From Flavobacterium gillisiae (lineage in GTDB: Bacteria; Bacteroidota; Bacteroidia; Flavobacteriales; Flavobacteriaceae): a stretch of DNA of 64,000 nt. Made by a program: the position numbers and the translations under genes. The notes under the pieces are model-generated. The model saw only the letters and a list, made by a program, of their open reading frames with translations, made no database searches and was not told where the DNA came from. The stretch's first letter is position 1. Each line of letters begins with the position of its first letter. Of the stretch, positions 1 to 9,550 are shown in pieces. The DNA is taken from contig NZ_FNRD01000012.1 in assembly GCF_900107635.1 (NCBI RefSeq), positions 1 through 64,000 on the forward strand, read 5' to 3'.

Positions 1-458
1 CCGCTTTTGTCTATATTTATTACCGTTGGCCGGCAATTATTATTTATTGCTTTAATTAGGAATGACTGCGCACTCATTCTTTGTCTTCTTTTGGTAAGAA
101 GAAAATCCACCGTATTACCCAACTTATCAACAGCTCGATATAAGTAACACCAGATACCTTTTACCTTTATATAAGTTTCATCCATTCGCCAGCTGGAGCC
201 TACTCTGTTCTTTCTCTTTTTGATTTTTGATTCAATCAAAGGTGCAAATTTAAACACCCAACGCTGAATCGTAGCATGATCAACTGCTATTCCAAGCCTT
301 TCATTATATCCTCAACATCCCTGTAACTCAATGTAAATCTCAATTTGAGATAAACGGCCTGAAGAATAATAGCTTTGGGATAACAATGACCTTTGGTATT
401 CATTTAATATATTTTGAAGCTCTAAAGATAATAGTTGTTAAACAGACGCGACAGAACC
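1..458 (-). mobile_element. IS6-family insertion sequence, 5' part, degraded (copy 1)
   Basis: This stretch aligns base for base with positions 21788-22246 of the intact IS6-family copy further right, at roughly 95% identity by eye, and is cut by the window start. It carries the N-terminal half of the transposase gene on the minus strand. Around 290-325 one base is missing relative to the intact copy, so the frame is broken and no long reading frame survives. The right terminal inverted repeat ends with GACAGAACC at 458. The element is therefore an inactive relative of copy 2, in the same orientation, and the sialic acid locus lies between the two. Confidence 0.85.
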
Positions 459-465
459 ACAAAAT

Positions 466-543
466 GAGCTTGTATCTATAGAAGAGTTCTGCCAATATAC
501 AAGCCTAAAAATTGAACAAGTTGAACCTTTAATTATTGGCTAG
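466..543 (+). repeat. Direct repeat T1: tail of a disrupted gene, left border of the sialic acid cassette
   Basis: Read from 466, the sequence encodes ELVSIEEFCQYTS, then LKIEQVEPLIIG and a TAG stop. It is the C-terminal tail of a gene whose upstream part is replaced by the IS6 copy ending at 458. The core, 505-540, is identical over 36 bp to 20815-20850 on the other side of the sialic acid locus. The product family is not recognised. The same tail recurs at 22248-22325 and 32882-32944. The identical core pair suggests a recombination or attachment site, which is an inference. Confidence 0.75.
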
Positions 544-789
544 AAAAAATGTCCAATTCAATTGTTGAACTTTTCATCTTTAATAAATGATCTTAAACTA
601 GAGACTATTTCAATTTAATAGCCATCCTTAATAATCTTAAATTATTAAAAGTTACTTTTTTTGCTAAATACCAAAATCATCTGAATTGAATCGCAATAAT
701 TAAATTAATTTATTATCAAACTCTAATTAATAAATATTAATAGTAATTTTGTTGTACAATGGTATATAAACATTTTATAACACAGCAAA

Positions 790-2022
790 ATGAACTTAAA
801 AAATTTATTAGACGTTAGTAGTGACAATAGCCTTTCTGGACAGAAATGGCATATATTAAGACAATCTATAGTTAAACACCTATTGTCAAATGGAAATGCT
901 ACAATTGCTGAATTAAGTTCAGAATTACAATCTAGTGTTCCCACAGTTACTAAAGCAGTTAATGAATTGCTTTTAGAAGCCTATGTAGTAGATATGGGGA
1001 AAATGGCCAATAGCAGTGGAAGACGCCCTTCCTTATATAGCATCAATCCAACATGCGCATACTTTTTGGGCGTGAATGTAAACCGAGCTAGTATGTCTAT
1101 AGGATTACAAAATATTAAAAATGAATTTGTAAGTATAGAACTTGATTCTTCTTTTATCTTAGAAAATACCCCTGAATCTCTTCAAGAGTTATGTAATTTG
1201 ATAAACTCTTTCATAGAAGATAGTTCAGTAGAAAAAAGAATGATTGTTGGAGTTTGTATTAACCTGTCCGGTCGAATAAATTCGATAGAAGGATTTAGCT
1301 ATAATTACTTCTTTAGTGAAAATAGACCTTTAACTGAAATTATTTCAGATCAATTAGGTCTACCTGTTCGTTTAGAAAATGATACTAGAGCAATGACATA
1401 TGGTGAATATAAGGAAGGCATAGTTGATGGTGAGCAAAATATCATATTTGTTAACTACAGCTGGGGAGTCGCAATTGGGATGATTACTGATGGAAAACTA
1501 TATTATGGTAAATCAGGATATTCTGGAGAATTTGGACACAGTACGATCTTTAATAACCAAATTATGTGTCAATGCGGTAAACTAGGATGTCTAGAAACCG
1601 AAATTTCAGGATGGTCTCTCGTGGATCAGTTTAAAAATGCCATAAAAGAGGGTAAACAGTCAAAAGTTATACTAGACGATAATTCTCATGCTTTACAGCA
1701 CCATGCAATTATATCAGGAGCCATAAATTTAGAAGATAGCTTATGCATAGAACTCGTTACTACTCAAAGTGAAAAGATGGGACGTTATCTATCTATTATA
1801 CTCAATATTTTCAATCCTGAACTACTAGTGATTGGTGGTGATTTTTCACAGCTAGGCGATTATGCTGTTTTACCAATCCAATCTGCATTGAAAAAATATT
1901 CATTAGGATTAGTCAATCGCGATGTAAAACTTAAAAAATCGTCTTTAGGTTTACGTGCTGGAGTTATTGGCGCCTGTTGCGTCGTTAAAGAAAAAATGTT
2001 ATCCCCATTAATTAGTAACTAA
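790..2022 (+). CDS. ROK-family transcriptional regulator of the sialic acid locus
   Basis: A 410-residue ROK (repressor, ORF, kinase) protein. Residues about 20-85 form a winged helix-turn-helix, ending in the GRRPSLYSIN wing typical of NagC/XylR-type repressors. The sugar-binding ROK fold follows. The zinc site is complete: GH, then CQCGKLGCLE near residues 250-270. The ENDTR motif with the usual catalytic Asp is present. The N-terminal phosphate loop, normally DxGGT, reads GVNVNRAS, so ATP binding is unlikely and the protein is probably a regulator and not a GlcNAc kinase. It is the first gene before a SusC/SusD pair and probably represses the locus in response to a sialic acid or amino-sugar intermediate; the ligand is inferred from context. 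Confidence 0.88.
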   Translation: MNLKNLLDVSSDNSLSGQKWHILRQSIVKHLLSNGNATIAELSSELQSSVPTVTKAVNELLLEAYVVDMGKMANSSGRRPSLYSINPTCAYFLGVNVNRASMSIGLQNIKNEFVSIELDSSFILENTPESLQELCNLINSFIEDSSVEKRMIVGVCINLSGRINSIEGFSYNYFFSENRPLTEIISDQLGLPVRLENDTRAMTYGEYKEGIVDGEQNIIFVNYSWGVAIGMITDGKLYYGKSGYSGEFGHSTIFNNQIMCQCGKLGCLETEISGWSLVDQFKNAIKEGKQSKVILDDNSHALQHHAIISGAINLEDSLCIELVTTQSEKMGRYLSIILNIFNPELLVIGGDFSQLGDYAVLPIQSALKKYSLGLVNRDVKLKKSSLGLRAGVIGACCVVKEKMLSPLISN

Positions 2023-2346
2023 ACTAAATTTAGTTAATAAAATATTTTAATATATATACTCACTATATTAAAAAAATTTATATATTTACATCATGATAGT
2101 AAATAAATAATACGAAACCTTGTTTTTTTGTCTTTTTTACATTCTCCTATTTATCAACGAAAGAAATAGTAAAGCAAGATGGATATGTCTCTAATTTATA
2201 AAACATTCATTTGTAATTCATAAAAAAAGCCAGCCAATGTTGCAAGCATAGCTGACTTGTTTCTCCCAAAAAGGGGGGATTGATTTAGATTTCAAATAAA
2301 TACATTTAACACGCAAAATTTTTATTAACCAACCCATTACAAAGTT
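2023..2346 (+). promoter_or_regulatory. Leader region upstream of the sialic acid SusC/SusD operon
   Basis: This 324-bp gap contains no plausible gene. An imperfect hairpin, AGCCAGC (about 2229-2235) against GCTGACT (about 2250-2256), lies roughly 90 bp before the SusC start. It is followed by a run of A and G residues. The gap is the natural place for the operon promoter and for the ROK operator, but I could not identify a convincing repeated operator or a clear Bacteroidetes -7 box. The assignment as regulatory rests on position only. Confidence 0.35.
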
Positions 2347-5300
2347 ATGAAATTATTAACCAAAAAAAAACCACGCAACTTTTGGCTAAGCTCCCAGAGA
2401 TGGAAAGCTTCAAACACGGCAGTTCTTTTACTAACAGCCTTCACAATACAAGTATCGGCAGCAGAATCTACTACGAAAAATATTATGTTCGAAAACAGCT
2501 CGGCAATAATAAAAGAGACAACTAACAAGCTAAATCTTGTTCAAAAAATTGTTACTGGAAGGGTAACAAATGAAAAAGGCGAGTCTTTGCCTGGGGTAAA
2601 TATCCTAGCTAAAGGTTCAAATGTAAGTACACAAACCGATTTTGACGGTACTTTTACAATTGAAGTCCCTGATAATGTTACCACATTAATAGTTTCTTAT
2701 ATTGGTCTACAAGATCAAGAAGTAACTATTGGGACTACACCTCTTAAAATCGTCCTAAAAGAGATAGGAGAGCAAATGAACGAAGTAATTATTGTAGGTT
2801 ACGGACAACAAAACCGTAGAACTTTAAGTACCTCTGTCTCTAAATTAGACAAAAAAGTATTAGAGAATGTACCTTATTCTAACGTAACACAAGCATTACA
2901 AGGAAATGTCACTGGTGTAGTGGTGCGTACGGCATCAGGTCAGCCCGGTAAAGCTTCTAACATTTTAGTCCGTGGAGGAACCTCCATTGATAATCCAGCA
3001 GGAGCAACACCAATGTATATTGTTGACGGTGTAATTCGTACACAAATTGATGATATCAACTCTTTTGATATTGCTTCACTACAAGTACTAAAAGATGCTG
3101 CCGCAACGTCAATCTATGGAGCACGTGCTTCTAATGGTGTTGTTATCATAACTACCACGACAGGTAAAGTAGGTAAAACTAAAATTACTTACAATGTTTC
3201 TACTCAAAGTAGCCAAATAGGTAAAAAATATGATTTTCTTGATGGCGGTAACTTCATAAGATTATCCCGTTTAGGAATTCAAAATGCAGCAGATATCTTT
3301 GGTGGTACCAGACCAAACGCAAGAGATAACATATTAACAGGAGCCACTCCAGCAGGAACGGGCAATAATTTATTAAAAAACACCCCTTTTGCTACTTTGC
3401 TAAAATCAAATCTATCAGCAAGTACTATTAGTGAATTACAAGCTAAAGGATGGCAAGAGATTGTCGACCCTCTAAATTCAGCAAATACAATTATGTACAA
3501 AAGCACAAATTGGAATGATGTATTATTTCAAACAGCTATCACTCAAAATCACACCTTAGGTATTAGCGGCGGCAGTGATAAAGGAGTTTTTGATTTAAGT
3601 TTAGGCTATTTAAAAGGAGATGGAATCACTATTTTTACAGGATACCAACGTTTTACAAGCAAACTAAATGCTTCCTTAAATGTTAGTGATAACTTCACAC
3701 TTAACGGTAGAGTGTTATACTCTAAAGCAAGTAATAATCAAGTAGTCTCTAACAGCGTAGTTTTTAACAGATACTTAGGAAATGCACCGACTACAAAACT
3801 ATACTTGGAAGATGGCACATTAGCTCCAGGACAAAACAATATTAACGGAAATCCATTATACCAAATGGGTAAGGTAAAAGGGATTAATGAAAACAACAAA
3901 TTACAAATGGGTGTTGATGGTGATTTAAAAATTGCTGAAAATTTAATATTCACCCCTTCCCTGTCTTTATACAGCGAAACGGATGCAGGAAATACATTTC
4001 AACAAGCTTTTTTAAGCGGTTCAAATGGCAATACTGATAATACTCGTACAGCTACAAAATTCAGTAATCAATTGACACAAATACAATATGAAGGTGTATT
4101 TAGTTATGATAAATCATTGGATAAAATTGGTGATTTCGAAGCAAAATTAGGGGTTTCAAAATTTGATCGTACTATAAAAGCATTTAATGCCTCTGGAAAA
4201 GGAAGTCCATCTGATCTTGCACAAACATTAGACTCCTCTCCGATACCTGTTTCAGTATTTAGTAATAACACAAAACTAGTATTAAACAGTGTATTTGGTC
4301 GTGTAAACTACGATTATAAAAGCCGTTATTTTGCAACAGCGTCTTTCCGTTATGACGGTTCTTCAAGTTTAGGGCCTGACAATAGATATGGTTTTTTTCC
4401 TGGAGTGTCCGCAGGTTGGAATGCTCATGAAGAGAAATTTTGGTCTGTGATGCCTACAAGGGTCTCTTCATTTAAACTTCGTGGTAGTTTTGGCGTTAAC
4501 GGAAACTTAGGGACTTTAGGGGATTTTCAAGCAGGTGGTCTATATTCTGGAGCGACAAACGGAATTGCAAATAGTTACAATGGACAATCAGCAATTGTAA
4601 ATTCTCAGATAGCAAATTCTGGCTTAAAATGGGAACAATCGCAAACGTTCAATGCTGGTTTTGATTTAGGAATAAATCAAGATAAAATTAGATTAATCGG
4701 TGATTTTTATAACAAACTAACTTCTAATTTGTTAACAAACCTAACTCTTCCTTCAAACAGTGGGTTCTCTACAGTTTTAACTAATTTAGGTGGTTTAAGA
4801 AGCAAAGGATTTGAATTAGAACTAAATGCCAATCTTTATAATCGTAATGAATTAAAAATTAATATTGGAGCCAATATTTCACACAACACAAACACAATCG
4901 AAAAATTACCTTCTAACGGTAATCTTAACAATAGAATAGGTGGTACTGAAATTTGGGATGCTGCAAGCAGTAGCTATAAATTTGTTGGAGGTTTGCAAGA
5001 AGGTGGTAAAATTGGAGATTTTTATGCTCATAAACAATTGTATATTCTTCCAACTCAAGCAGCAGCAGATGCATACAATCTAATTGTACGTGACAATTAT
5101 GTAGGGAAGACTAGTGCAACTGGTGGTAACCCAACCGGTAATAAATTTGCTGGAGATGCCGTATTTGAAGATGCTGACAACAACGGAGTTATTGACAGTA
5201 GAGACAGAAGATTTATGGGTAACATGTTCCCTAAATTTGTAGGAGGATTTAATTTTAATGCTGACTATAAAGGATTCTCATTAGCTGTAAGAACTGATTA

Positions 5301-5793
5301 TTCTCTTGGCGCAACAATTTATAATGAATCAAGAGCACGTTTCGTAGGTCAATTTCAAGGAAATTACGGTTTAATATCTGAAAGTCTACAATCTTGGCAA
5401 AAAGAGGGTGACATCACTGATGTACCTCGTTATCGTTGGGCTGATCAAACAAATCAAAATAACTTATTTAGATCTGAAGCTAGTGGTGCTGCTTATAATA
5501 CCAATCAGTTTCAAGGTAACAGTAGATATTACGAAAGCGGTGACTACTTATGTTTAAGAGAAATTACTGTAAGCTATAACATCCCAGAAGCAATAATTAA
5601 TAGAGCAAAACTATCTTCTGTTCGTGTTTACGTTACAGGTAGTAATTTATACTATTTCACTAAATATAGTGGTCTAAGTCCTGAAGTACAAGGTATTGAT
5701 GGTGGTTCTAGCCAAGGATTGAATTCTGCTGGCGCAACTGGAACTTATCCTGTCCCTAGAAATATTATACTTGGATTAAATATTGGTTTGTAA
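2347..5793 (+). CDS. SusC/RagA TonB-dependent outer-membrane transporter, probably for sialic acid (NanO-like)
   Basis: An 1148-residue SusC-family protein. It starts with a signal peptide (about residues 1-38, ending VSAAE), then a carboxypeptidase-like domain (GRVTNEKGESLPGVN, about residues 70-145). Next come a TonB-box/plug region (EVIIVGYGQQNRRT, SIYGARASNGVVIITT) and a beta-barrel to the C-terminus. There is no STN signalling domain, in contrast to the SusC at 27553, so it is probably not coupled to a FecR/sigma switch. The partner SusD starts 18 bp downstream. Its place before nanA, the permease and the sialidase suggests import of free or short sialylated glycans across the outer membrane. 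The substrate is inferred from context. Confidence 0.9.
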   Translation: MKLLTKKKPRNFWLSSQRWKASNTAVLLLTAFTIQVSAAESTTKNIMFENSSAIIKETTNKLNLVQKIVTGRVTNEKGESLPGVNILAKGSNVSTQTDFDGTFTIEVPDNVTTLIVSYIGLQDQEVTIGTTPLKIVLKEIGEQMNEVIIVGYGQQNRRTLSTSVSKLDKKVLENVPYSNVTQALQGNVTGVVVRTASGQPGKASNILVRGGTSIDNPAGATPMYIVDGVIRTQIDDINSFDIASLQVLKDAAATSIYGARASNGVVIITTTTGKVGKTKITYNVSTQSSQIGKKYDFLDGGNFIRLSRLGIQNAADIFGGTRPNARDNILTGATPAGTGNNLLKNTPFATLLKSNLSASTISELQAKGWQEIVDPLNSANTIMYKSTNWNDVLFQTAITQNHTLGISGGSDKGVFDLSLGYLKGDGITIFTGYQRFTSKLNASLNVSDNFTLNGRVLYSKASNNQVVSNSVVFNRYLGNAPTTKLYLEDGTLAPGQNNINGNPLYQMGKVKGINENNKLQMGVDGDLKIAENLIFTPSLSLYSETDAGNTFQQAFLSGSNGNTDNTRTATKFSNQLTQIQYEGVFSYDKSLDKIGDFEAKLGVSKFDRTIKAFNASGKGSPSDLAQTLDSSPIPVSVFSNNTKLVLNSVFGRVNYDYKSRYFATASFRYDGSSSLGPDNRYGFFPGVSAGWNAHEEKFWSVMPTRVSSFKLRGSFGVNGNLGTLGDFQAGGLYSGATNGIANSYNGQSAIVNSQIANSGLKWEQSQTFNAGFDLGINQDKIRLIGDFYNKLTSNLLTNLTLPSNSGFSTVLTNLGGLRSKGFELELNANLYNRNELKINIGANISHNTNTIEKLPSNGNLNNRIGGTEIWDAASSSYKFVGGLQEGGKIGDFYAHKQLYILPTQAAADAYNLIVRDNYVGKTSATGGNPTGNKFAGDAVFEDADNNGVIDSRDRRFMGNMFPKFVGGFNFNADYKGFSLAVRTDYSLGATIYNESRARFVGQFQGNYGLISESLQSWQKEGDITDVPRYRWADQTNQNNLFRSEASGAAYNTNQFQGNSRYYESGDYLCLREITVSYNIPEAIINRAKLSSVRVYVTGSNLYYFTKYSGLSPEVQGIDGGSSQGLNSAGATGTYPVPRNIILGLNIGL

Positions 5794-5811
5794 ATTTTAA
5801 TAATAAACATC

Positions 5812-7269
5812 ATGAAAAATAAAATTCTTTTATATACGATTCTAATAACCGGACTTTCCATATTTAGTTCGTGTTCAAATGACTTAGAGCTACAATCTGA
5901 CAGTGTAATTACTTCCGCCAGTTTTTGGAAAACTGAAGACGATGCAAAAGCAGCTATAAACGGAATGTACTTCAACTTTAGAACTCAAACGCAACAAAAT
6001 TACTATTTATTAGGAGGAGCAAGAAGTGCAGAAATCACAAGTGGTGTACAATCACCTCTAGGTTTAGCAAATTACTACAACAATAACCTTACCGCTCAAA
6101 ATATTGACGTAGATTGGGCTGGTTTGTATACTGTAGTTAATCAGGCAAATTTGGTTATAAAATATGTCCCAACCATTCAATTCAGTCCAGCGACTGTAAA
6201 AGAGCAAAAAAGATATTTAGCCCAAGCTTATTCTATGCGTGCTTTAGCCTATTTTACTATGGCTCGTTCTTGGGGAGGAGTTCCTATCGTAACTACTCCT
6301 ACTGAAAACACAAACCAGGCAGAATATATTGTTCCTAGAAATACGATCGAAGAGACATTTGCTTTTATTAAATCAGATATCGATTTAGCGATTGCTAATT
6401 TCCCAGATGCAACTAACAATAAAGTACAATTATCATTAGGAGCTGCGTACGCATTAAAAGCCGATGTAAATTTATGGACTGCTAAACAGCTGGGAGGAGG
6501 AGCAACTGATTTAACCACTGCTTTAACAGCAATCAATGCTATTCCAGCTGGAGCATCATTATTACCTAATTATAAAGATATTTTTGCTTACTCAAACAAA
6601 GGAAATTCCGAAATTCTTTTTGCAGTAAGATACTCTATCGCAGATGTTCCTTCAAATTTATCAGACAACTGGAATTCATTTATGTACGTTGGCCCAAGTG
6701 ACTACGCTGGAGCTACAACTGCAGCAGCAAATGCATTGTTTGGGACATTAGGAGTGGGTACAGGTAATGCTGGAATCTCTAGAGTTCAACCAGATATTAC
6801 TCGCTTTAATTATACTGCTACCGATTCCAGAAAAGATGCAACTTATTTAACATTGAGAAACACTGCAAATACAGCCAATGTTGTAACAGGCTTAGTGAAA
6901 TATAATGGAACAGTTGATGGCGCTACTCGACGATTTGTAAATGACATTATCATTTATCGCTGGGCTGACATCTTGTTAATGAAAGCAGAAATTAAAAATG
7001 GTTTAAATCAAGATCCAACTACTGAAATGAATCAAGTAATGCAAAGAGCCGATGCAACTGCATCCTTTACAAATGGTTCTCAAGCCGCTAACAATGCTGT
7101 TATTTTAAGAGAGCGTCTACATGAATTAGCTTTTGAAGGAAAAGCATGGTGGGATTTAGTTCGTTTTGGAAAAACAGCTAATGTGCCTTCAATGGCTGGT
7201 AAAAAAATATTATTCCCAATATCTCAAAATACCATTAACTTCAATCCTAAAATTACTCAGAATCCATAA
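5812..7269 (+). CDS. SusD/RagB outer-membrane glycan-binding lipoprotein (NanU-like)
   Basis: A 485-residue SusD-family lipoprotein. The signal peptide ends in a lipobox, SIFSSCSND, with the lipidated Cys near residue 21. The N-terminal TPR-like region (FWKTEDDAKAAINGMYFNFR) and the C-terminal block RERLHELAFEGKAWWDLVRFGK are hallmarks of the family. It should cap the SusC barrel encoded just upstream and bind the ligand at the cell surface. A strong hairpin lies directly after the stop, so transcription into nanA may be attenuated. The length is slightly below the family average of about 500-550 residues but both ends look intact. Confidence 0.9.
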   Translation: MKNKILLYTILITGLSIFSSCSNDLELQSDSVITSASFWKTEDDAKAAINGMYFNFRTQTQQNYYLLGGARSAEITSGVQSPLGLANYYNNNLTAQNIDVDWAGLYTVVNQANLVIKYVPTIQFSPATVKEQKRYLAQAYSMRALAYFTMARSWGGVPIVTTPTENTNQAEYIVPRNTIEETFAFIKSDIDLAIANFPDATNNKVQLSLGAAYALKADVNLWTAKQLGGGATDLTTALTAINAIPAGASLLPNYKDIFAYSNKGNSEILFAVRYSIADVPSNLSDNWNSFMYVGPSDYAGATTAAANALFGTLGVGTGNAGISRVQPDITRFNYTATDSRKDATYLTLRNTANTANVVTGLVKYNGTVDGATRRFVNDIIIYRWADILLMKAEIKNGLNQDPTTEMNQVMQRADATASFTNGSQAANNAVILRERLHELAFEGKAWWDLVRFGKTANVPSMAGKKILFPISQNTINFNPKITQNP

Positions 7270-7289
7270 AAATTCTGAGTTTAAATACT

Positions 7290-7320
7290 AAGCCGGAAAA
7301 AAAATAAAAATTTCCGGCTT
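7290..7320 (+). terminator. Hairpin between susD and nanA
   Basis: AAGCCGGAAA (7290-7299) pairs with TTTCCGGCTT (7311-7320), a 10-bp perfect stem with an A-rich loop followed by ATTTAATAAT. It lies between the susD stop and the nanA start, only about 9 bp before the latter. It could act as a partial terminator, giving more transporter than catabolic transcript, or as a 3'-end stabiliser. Confidence 0.7.
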
Positions 7321-7328
7321 ATTTAATA

Positions 7329-8267
7329 ATGTATAAAAAAGATCCCATGAAAATTCAACACTTACAAGGACTTATCTCAGCACCTTTTACCCCTTTCGAT
7401 ACCAATGGAAAATTAGATGTTACTCTAATCCCAGCTTACTATTCCTTTTTAAAACAAAATGGAATAACAGGCGCTTTTATTAATGGTTCGACGGGAGAAG
7501 GAGTTTCTACAACCTTAGAAGAAAAAAAAGCAGTTGCTCAAGCTTGGGCTGATTGTAGTAATCATGATACTGATTTTAAAGTAATGGCATTTTTAGCAGG
7601 TACCTGCCTTGCTGATTGTATCGAATTAGCCAAACATGCCTATGAAATAGGTTTGTATGCCGTTTCTTTGACAGCTCCTTTTTATTTCAAACCGGCTAAT
7701 GTTGATGTGTTAGCACAAATTTGCATACAAGTAGGTAAAGAAGTGCCAAATATGCCTTTTTATTACTATCATATTCCAGTATTAACAGGCGTCAACTTAC
7801 CCATGTTTGATTTAGTAAAAGCATTAGATGGAAAACTTAAAAATTTTGCTGGAGTGAAATATACCCATGAGGATTTCATGGATTTCCAAAGTTGTATGAG
7901 TTATGAAAATGGAAAATTTGACATGCTTTGGGGACGTGACGAAAATATGTTATCCGCATTAGTTTTAGGTGCCAAAGGTGCTGTAGGAAGTACATTTAAT
8001 TATGCTGCTCCTTTGTATTATGACTTGATTGAAGCATTCAATGCCAATGATCTAGTAAAAGCACGTGTCTTACAACAAAAATCAATCAATATGATTCGTC
8101 TATTAGGCAAGTATGGCGGTATCTCTGTAGGGAAAGCCTATATGAAACTGGTGGGACACAACCTAGGAGAATTCAGATTGCCTGTCAAAAACATGACTAC
8201 TGAACAGTTTGAATTATTTAAAAAAGATGTAGCAAGTCTGAATTTTGATGATTTCAAATCAAAATAA
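7329..8267 (+). CDS. nanA: N-acetylneuraminate lyase
   Basis: Cleaves N-acetylneuraminate into ManNAc and pyruvate in the cytoplasm. The protein is a TIM-barrel class I aldolase of the DapA/NanA family. The GSTGEG pyruvate-carboxylate motif lies at residues 53-58, the YYYH segment with the catalytic Tyr at 145-148, and the Schiff-base Lys in GVKYTHED at 177. The reading frame opens at 7329, but the ATG at 7347 (MKIQHLQGL) gives the usual N-terminus of the family and may be the true start. Length (306-312 residues) is typical. Its neighbours are a mutarotase and MFS permease downstream, as in other Bacteroidetes sialic acid loci. Confidence 0.93.
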   Translation: MYKKDPMKIQHLQGLISAPFTPFDTNGKLDVTLIPAYYSFLKQNGITGAFINGSTGEGVSTTLEEKKAVAQAWADCSNHDTDFKVMAFLAGTCLADCIELAKHAYEIGLYAVSLTAPFYFKPANVDVLAQICIQVGKEVPNMPFYYYHIPVLTGVNLPMFDLVKALDGKLKNFAGVKYTHEDFMDFQSCMSYENGKFDMLWGRDENMLSALVLGAKGAVGSTFNYAAPLYYDLIEAFNANDLVKARVLQQKSINMIRLLGKYGGISVGKAYMKLVGHNLGEFRLPVKNMTTEQFELFKKDVASLNFDDFKSK

Positions 8268-8299
8268 TCTAATCACACGTTTTATTTTAAAACAGGATC

Positions 8300-9475
8300 A
8301 TGAATAAATCTATTTTTTCTCTAATTTTTATATCCCTAATTATGTCAACAACTGACGCATTTTCTCAAAAAAAAGAGGTAAACCATGTTGAATGGAAGAC
8401 AGCAGCCCAATTACAAAATGAAGATGGCAGCCTTTCATTAGGCTTCGCAGGAGCTATTAATGGAATAAGTAATGATGTTTTACTTGTCACTGGTGGTGCC
8501 AATTTTCCTGATAAAATGCCTTGGGAAGGAGGAAAAAAAAGTTATTCAAAAACAATTCATGTACTTCAAAAATGCAAAGATCAATTTACTTGGATTAAAC
8601 AAGTAAAAAGCGAGTTGCCAGAACCTATCGCTTACTGTGGAACAACATCTACAGATTTAGGGGTGGTATATGTAGGCGGAGAAAACGAAAATCGCCTTTC
8701 TAATAAATCGTTTTTATTAAAATGGAATGCAGCCCAAAAAGAGGTGGAGACAAAATCTCTTCCGGATTTCCCTTTAGCGATAGCAAATATAACGCTTACC
8801 CACATTGCCAATACCGTTTATGCCGTTGGTGGTGATGAGGCAAAACAATCTTCTGACTACTTCGCAAGTATAGATTTAAATGAAGCGAATCCACAGTGGA
8901 AAACCTTACCAAAAATACCTTTGGCTTTAGCCAATTCAGTTGCAATTGCACAAAAGGGAGAAAATGGAACTAACATTTATGTTATAGGTGGAAGAACAAA
9001 AACAGCGTCAGGAATAAGTGATTTACACAACACCACTTTTGTTTTTGATGTAAAGAAGCAAAGTTGGAAAAGTGTCGCAACGATATCTGATGGGAAAAAC
9101 AGTACAAACTTTTCGGCGGGAGCTGGAGCTGCCGTTGGCTCCCACTCTGTTATAGTTGTTGGTGGAGACGATGGTGTTATCTTTCATCAAATTGAAACCT
9201 ACCTATCTCAAATTGCTCAAGCAGAATCACCTGAACAAAAAGCAGACCTCATCGCTAAGAAGAATAAACTGGTAACAAATCACCCTGGATTCTATAACGC
9301 GATTTTACTATACAATACAATAACAGACAAATGGACAAAAATAGGCGAATTGCCATTTTTACCCCAAGTTACTACTCCAGCAGTACTATGGGATACAAAA
9401 ATAATTTTGTCAAATGGAGAAATAAAACCGGGGATTCGTACACCCGACATAATGTTAGGTATAATTAGGAAATAA
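8300..9475 (+). CDS. nanM: Secreted cyclically permuted sialic acid mutarotase (kelch-type, NanM-like)
   Basis: A 391-residue kelch-repeat beta-propeller with a cleavable signal peptide (about residues 1-22, ending DAFSQ). Repeated blocks such as LLVTGGANFPD, VVYVGGENE, VYAVGGDEA, IYVIGGRTK and VIVVGGDDG mark the blades. GGANFPDKMPWEGG is characteristic of N-acetylneuraminate epimerases. It would convert the alpha anomer released by sialidase into the beta anomer in the periplasm. It lies 33 bp after nanA and 75 bp before the permease gene, probably in one transcript. Confidence 0.88.
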   Translation: MNKSIFSLIFISLIMSTTDAFSQKKEVNHVEWKTAAQLQNEDGSLSLGFAGAINGISNDVLLVTGGANFPDKMPWEGGKKSYSKTIHVLQKCKDQFTWIKQVKSELPEPIAYCGTTSTDLGVVYVGGENENRLSNKSFLLKWNAAQKEVETKSLPDFPLAIANITLTHIANTVYAVGGDEAKQSSDYFASIDLNEANPQWKTLPKIPLALANSVAIAQKGENGTNIYVIGGRTKTASGISDLHNTTFVFDVKKQSWKSVATISDGKNSTNFSAGAGAAVGSHSVIVVGGDDGVIFHQIETYLSQIAQAESPEQKADLIAKKNKLVTNHPGFYNAILLYNTITDKWTKIGELPFLPQVTTPAVLWDTKIILSNGEIKPGIRTPDIMLGIIRK

Positions 9476-9550
9476 TATAAAATCCGTTTAATAACAATTG
9501 TTTCTTTTTAAAAAGAACAAATTTAAACTTGAAAATAAAACAGATCTAAT

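Noticed and set aside
790..2022. ROK protein as the missing GlcNAc kinase
   Set aside because: It has an N-terminal DNA-binding domain and lacks the DxGGT ATP loop.
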